Part shown: piece by piece, positions 62,016 to 64,000 of the stretch
Position numbering within the stretch: position 1 is the stretch's first letter
How the letters are laid out: every line of letters starts with the position of its first letter
Source: Microthrixaceae bacterium
GTDB taxonomy: Bacteria > Actinomycetota > Acidimicrobiia > Acidimicrobiales > Microtrichaceae
Reading direction: 5' to 3'
Assembly: GCA_020637215.1 (NCBI GenBank)
Contig: JACJWI010000006.1
Span: 129,677 to 193,676, forward strand
Length of the DNA: 64,000 nucleotides
The notes under the pieces: generated by a model
The model's database searches: none
Seen by the model: the letters and a program-made list of their open reading frames with translations, nothing else
Told to the model about the DNA's origin: nothing
Position numbers and translations under genes: made by a program

Positions 62016-63124
62016 TCCATGATCGAGCGCCACCGCTCGATCCACTCGTCTCGCTCGGCTCCGACCTCGGTGGCCGGGACGTGTCGGGACGACTCCGGGA
62101 GCACGGCCCAGCGTTGGAACTCGGTCGGCAGCGGCGTCCCCGTCACCGCCGGGAAGACGAAGTTCGTGAGCGGGAGCGCCTCCTGCCACGCCGGCGACAG
62201 CATGAACTCGATCAGCTTCCGGCCGAGATCCTCGTGCTCGGCACCGGCCAGGAGTCCCGCGTACTCGACCTGCTGAACGCACGAGTCGCCCATGATCGTC
62301 GACGCCGGTTCGCTCCGCGTCCCCTCGCTGAAGACCACCTCGGCCGGCGGCGACGACGCGTACGACAGCACGAGCGGTCGATCACCTCCCGACACCGTGT
62401 AGTCGGTGTTGTAGGCGTCGTCCCAGCTCGGTCGGACCCGCACCCCGTTGCTGCGCAACCGCTCCCACCAGTCGGCCCAGCGTTCGCCGTACTCGTCCAC
62501 GGTGCCGGCCAGGAACGCCAGGCCCGGCGACGACGTCACCGGGCTGGTCACGACGAGCAGGTCGCGGTAGCGGGGATCGACCAGGTCGTCGAGCGTGCCC
62601 GGCGGGACCAGCCCCTTGTCGGCGAACCACCCGCTGTCGACGTTGATGCACACGTCGCCGCGGTCGATCGGCGTGAGCTGCTCCCCCATCTCGCCGGGCA
62701 ACCGGAGCCGGTCGTCGATCGCTCCTCCCGCGGGTGGCTGCGGGCTGAACGGCGTCAACAGGCCGTCGGGGCCCGTGGCCCGGGTGGCCAGCGAGTCGTC
62801 GATGCCGAAGATGACGTCGCCCTCGGGGGCTCCGGCGGCGAGCAGGGCCTTGGTCAACATGGCGCCGGCGTCACCGGCGGCGACGACCTCGATGCGGGCC
62901 CCGGTCTTCTCGTGGAACTCGGCCGCGGCGTCCTCGGGGAGGGCGAACGAGTCGTAGGTGACCAGACGGACGACGCGATCCGTGTCGTCCGAGCCCGATG
63001 ACGAGTCGTTTCGGCCCCCGGAGCCACCGCAGGCCGCGGCGGCCAGCGCCACCACCAGCACCCCGACGACGGCGAGTCGCCGACTGCCGGGGATCGATCG
63101 ACGGGTGGTCGTGTGATCGGTCAT
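62012..63124 (-). CDS. thiB: Thiamine ABC transporter substrate-binding lipoprotein ThiB
   Basis: A 370-residue exported binding protein. The signal is RLAVVGVLVVALAAAACGG (lipobox AAAC, Cys near 32). The mature part opens RVVRLVTYDSFALPEDAAAE, like ThiB/AfuA-type proteins. EGDVIFGIDDSLATRA and ITP-type hinge sequences follow, with IDRGDVCINVDSGWFADKG and the C-terminal LIEFMLSPAWQEALPLTNFV typical of thiamine binders. Overlaps both neighbours by 4 bases; second gene of the TPP-riboswitch operon. Confidence 0.92.
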   Translation of the reverse strand: MTDHTTTRRSIPGSRRLAVVGVLVVALAAAACGGSGGRNDSSSGSDDTDRVVRLVTYDSFALPEDAAAEFHEKTGARIEVVAAGDAGAMLTKALLAAGAPEGDVIFGIDDSLATRATGPDGLLTPFSPQPPAGGAIDDRLRLPGEMGEQLTPIDRGDVCINVDSGWFADKGLVPPGTLDDLVDPRYRDLLVVTSPVTSSPGLAFLAGTVDEYGERWADWWERLRSNGVRVRPSWDDAYNTDYTVSGGDRPLVLSYASSPPAEVVFSEGTRSEPASTIMGDSCVQQVEYAGLLAGAEHEDLGRKLIEFMLSPAWQEALPLTNFVFPAVTGTPLPTEFQRWAVLPESSRHVPATEVGAERDEWIERWRSIME

Positions 63125-63825
63125 CGGACGTCCTCGGGTTCCTCGTCGTGCTCGGGTCGGGGGACGACGACGAGCGCGGTGCCTTCGACGACGTCGATGG
63201 TGACGCGCGGCTGCTCGACCACGTTGGACACCCCGAGGCTCGTCCCGGCGCTCAGGCGCTGCGACCGCAGCTCCCAGCGAACGCCGCGGAGGGTGACGAC
63301 GGCGTCGCCGTGGATCGGCAGGACCGACATGGTGGCCCCCGGCTGCAACGTGAGACGGCGGAGACCCCGCACCACGTGCAGGGTGTCGTCGTCGACCCAG
63401 GCGTCGCGCTCGTAGTCGTCGTAGGGAGCCGCGGCCAACAGCGGGACGGTGGCCAGCATGTGGTCGAGGCGGCCCGACCGGGTGGCGATCACCAGCAGCC
63501 GGTCACCCGAGCCCGCCGCGGCCGCCGCGTCGTCGAGGGCGAGGGCCAGGTCGGTGGCGTCCTTGTCGACGGGGAACCGCTCGACGTCGATCCCCGACTC
63601 GAGCGCCGCGCCCAGACGAGGACCGGCGAGGGAGTCCATGTCGCCCACGACGCGGTCCCGTCCGGGGACCAGGTCGACGCCGAGGGCGTCGGCCAGCTCC
63701 AGTCCGCTGTCGGCGGCGACCACCCGGGCTACGTCGAGCGCGGCCAGGCGGGCGGACAGTCGTGACCGTGTGTCCACACCGGGGATCGGTCCGCCGGCGA
63801 ACACCACGTGGGTGCAGGTGCCCAT
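63121..63825 (-). CDS. Thiamine pyrophosphokinase
   Basis: A 234-residue enzyme that makes thiamine pyrophosphate from thiamine and ATP. The N-terminal domain has RVVAADSGLELADALGV, DRVVGDMDSL (metal-binding acids) and FPVDKDATDLALALDDA. The C-terminal beta-domain holds VVTLRGVRWELRSQRL and the GTSLGVSNVV thiamine-site strand. It is the first gene after the TPP riboswitch; the SD GGAGGGAGA is part of the riboswitch tail, 2-3 bases before the ATG spacer. It overlaps thiB by 4 bases. Confidence 0.93.
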   Translation of the reverse strand: MGTCTHVVFAGGPIPGVDTRSRLSARLAALDVARVVAADSGLELADALGVDLVPGRDRVVGDMDSLAGPRLGAALESGIDVERFPVDKDATDLALALDDAAAAAGSGDRLLVIATRSGRLDHMLATVPLLAAAPYDDYERDAWVDDDTLHVVRGLRRLTLQPGATMSVLPIHGDAVVTLRGVRWELRSQRLSAGTSLGVSNVVEQPRVTIDVVEGTALVVVPRPEHDEEPEDVR

Positions 63826-63828
63826 CTT

Positions 63829-63910
63829 CTCCCTCCGCTGGCATTACCCAGTTCAGGTTCGTACGGGTCGGTGACGGATCGGTCACCCTCTCAGCCCGGC
63901 TCCCCGAGCT
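63829..63910 (-). promoter_or_regulatory. TPP (thiamine pyrophosphate) riboswitch
   Basis: The minus strand reads CTCGGGGAGCCGGGCTGAGA, then GGGTGACC, then AACCTGAACTGGGTAATGCC and AGCGGAGGGA, the full thi-box pattern. The CTGAGAGG box is at 63887-63894 and the AACCTGA-GGGTAATGCCAGCG part at 63836-63859. The 3' arm includes the SD of the pyrophosphokinase gene, so ligand binding probably blocks translation. The promoter must lie between 63911 and the window end; no convincing hexamers were found. Confidence 0.95.
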
Positions 63911-64000
63911 CCCCGGATTCGGTTGCTGGCCGTCACCCTACCCCGGCCCGCCGGGCCTTCCGGGCGCCATCTCCAATTCCGATGACAGCTGAGTACCGCC

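Overview
The window is 64 kb of very GC-rich DNA with dense, mostly minus-strand genes, many of them overlapping by 4 bases (ATGA/GTGA). It looks like an actinobacterial chromosome. Phosphatidylinositol mannoside genes (pgsA, a PatA-like acyltransferase, pimA), an MshC-like mycothiol ligase, an F420-linked NADP reductase and DUF6167/DUF948 partners of alaS all point to Actinobacteria. The class is probably Acidimicrobiia-like (inference). No rRNA, tRNA, CRISPR array or phage was seen.

Layout. 1-2.4 kb: two uncharacterised proteins, one with a DUF4388 (PATAN) domain and a hexapeptide repeat. 2.5-10 kb: aroE, mltG, ruvX, alaS, DUF6167, DUF948 and rarA, a conserved actinobacterial string. 10-12 kb: two secreted lipoproteins behind a clear cobalamin riboswitch. 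The pair resembles the two halves of animal intrinsic factor/transcobalamin. 12-16.4 kb: aspS, hisS and an unknown protein with an acyltransferase-like HX4D motif. 16.5-20.1 kb: one large PKD/MopE/glycine-rich lipoprotein gene broken by a dozen or more frameshifts. 20.3-32.7 kb: a small membrane protein, relA, secF, secD, yajC, tgt, queA, an acyl-CoA dehydrogenase, ruvB, ruvA and ruvC. 32.8-35 kb: an ABC exporter.

34.96-36.03 kb holds the most unusual structure. A single AbiEi-like/DUF559-nuclease gene is enclosed by 48-bp near-perfect inverted repeats, whose outer ends supply the stop codons of both flanking genes. It looks like an undescribed mobile or selfish cassette.

36-46 kb: a peroxiredoxin, yebC, pdxT, pdxS, a metal-site-less M48 relative, pimA, the acyltransferase and pgsA (behind a promoter with a perfect palindromic operator), a membrane protein, a HIT hydrolase (followed by a 24-bp triplet repeat) and thrS. 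Most of aroE to thrS runs in the same order as in Mycobacterium tuberculosis. 46-56 kb: a kelch-like lipoprotein, plsC, mshC-like, npdG, a PIG-L deacetylase, an APH-like kinase with DUF6285, two CNNM/CBS transporters, MarR and an ABC ATPase. 56-60.4 kb: glgX and small proteins. 60.4-64 kb: a thiamine operon (TPP riboswitch, thiamine pyrophosphokinase, thiB, thiP) with no ATPase gene.

Repeats and hairpins stand out: a perfect 56-bp palindrome, a 22-bp-stem hairpin, a 60-bp tandem duplication, a 24-bp triplet and an 18-bp hexaplet. All assignments come from reading the sequence; no database search was run.
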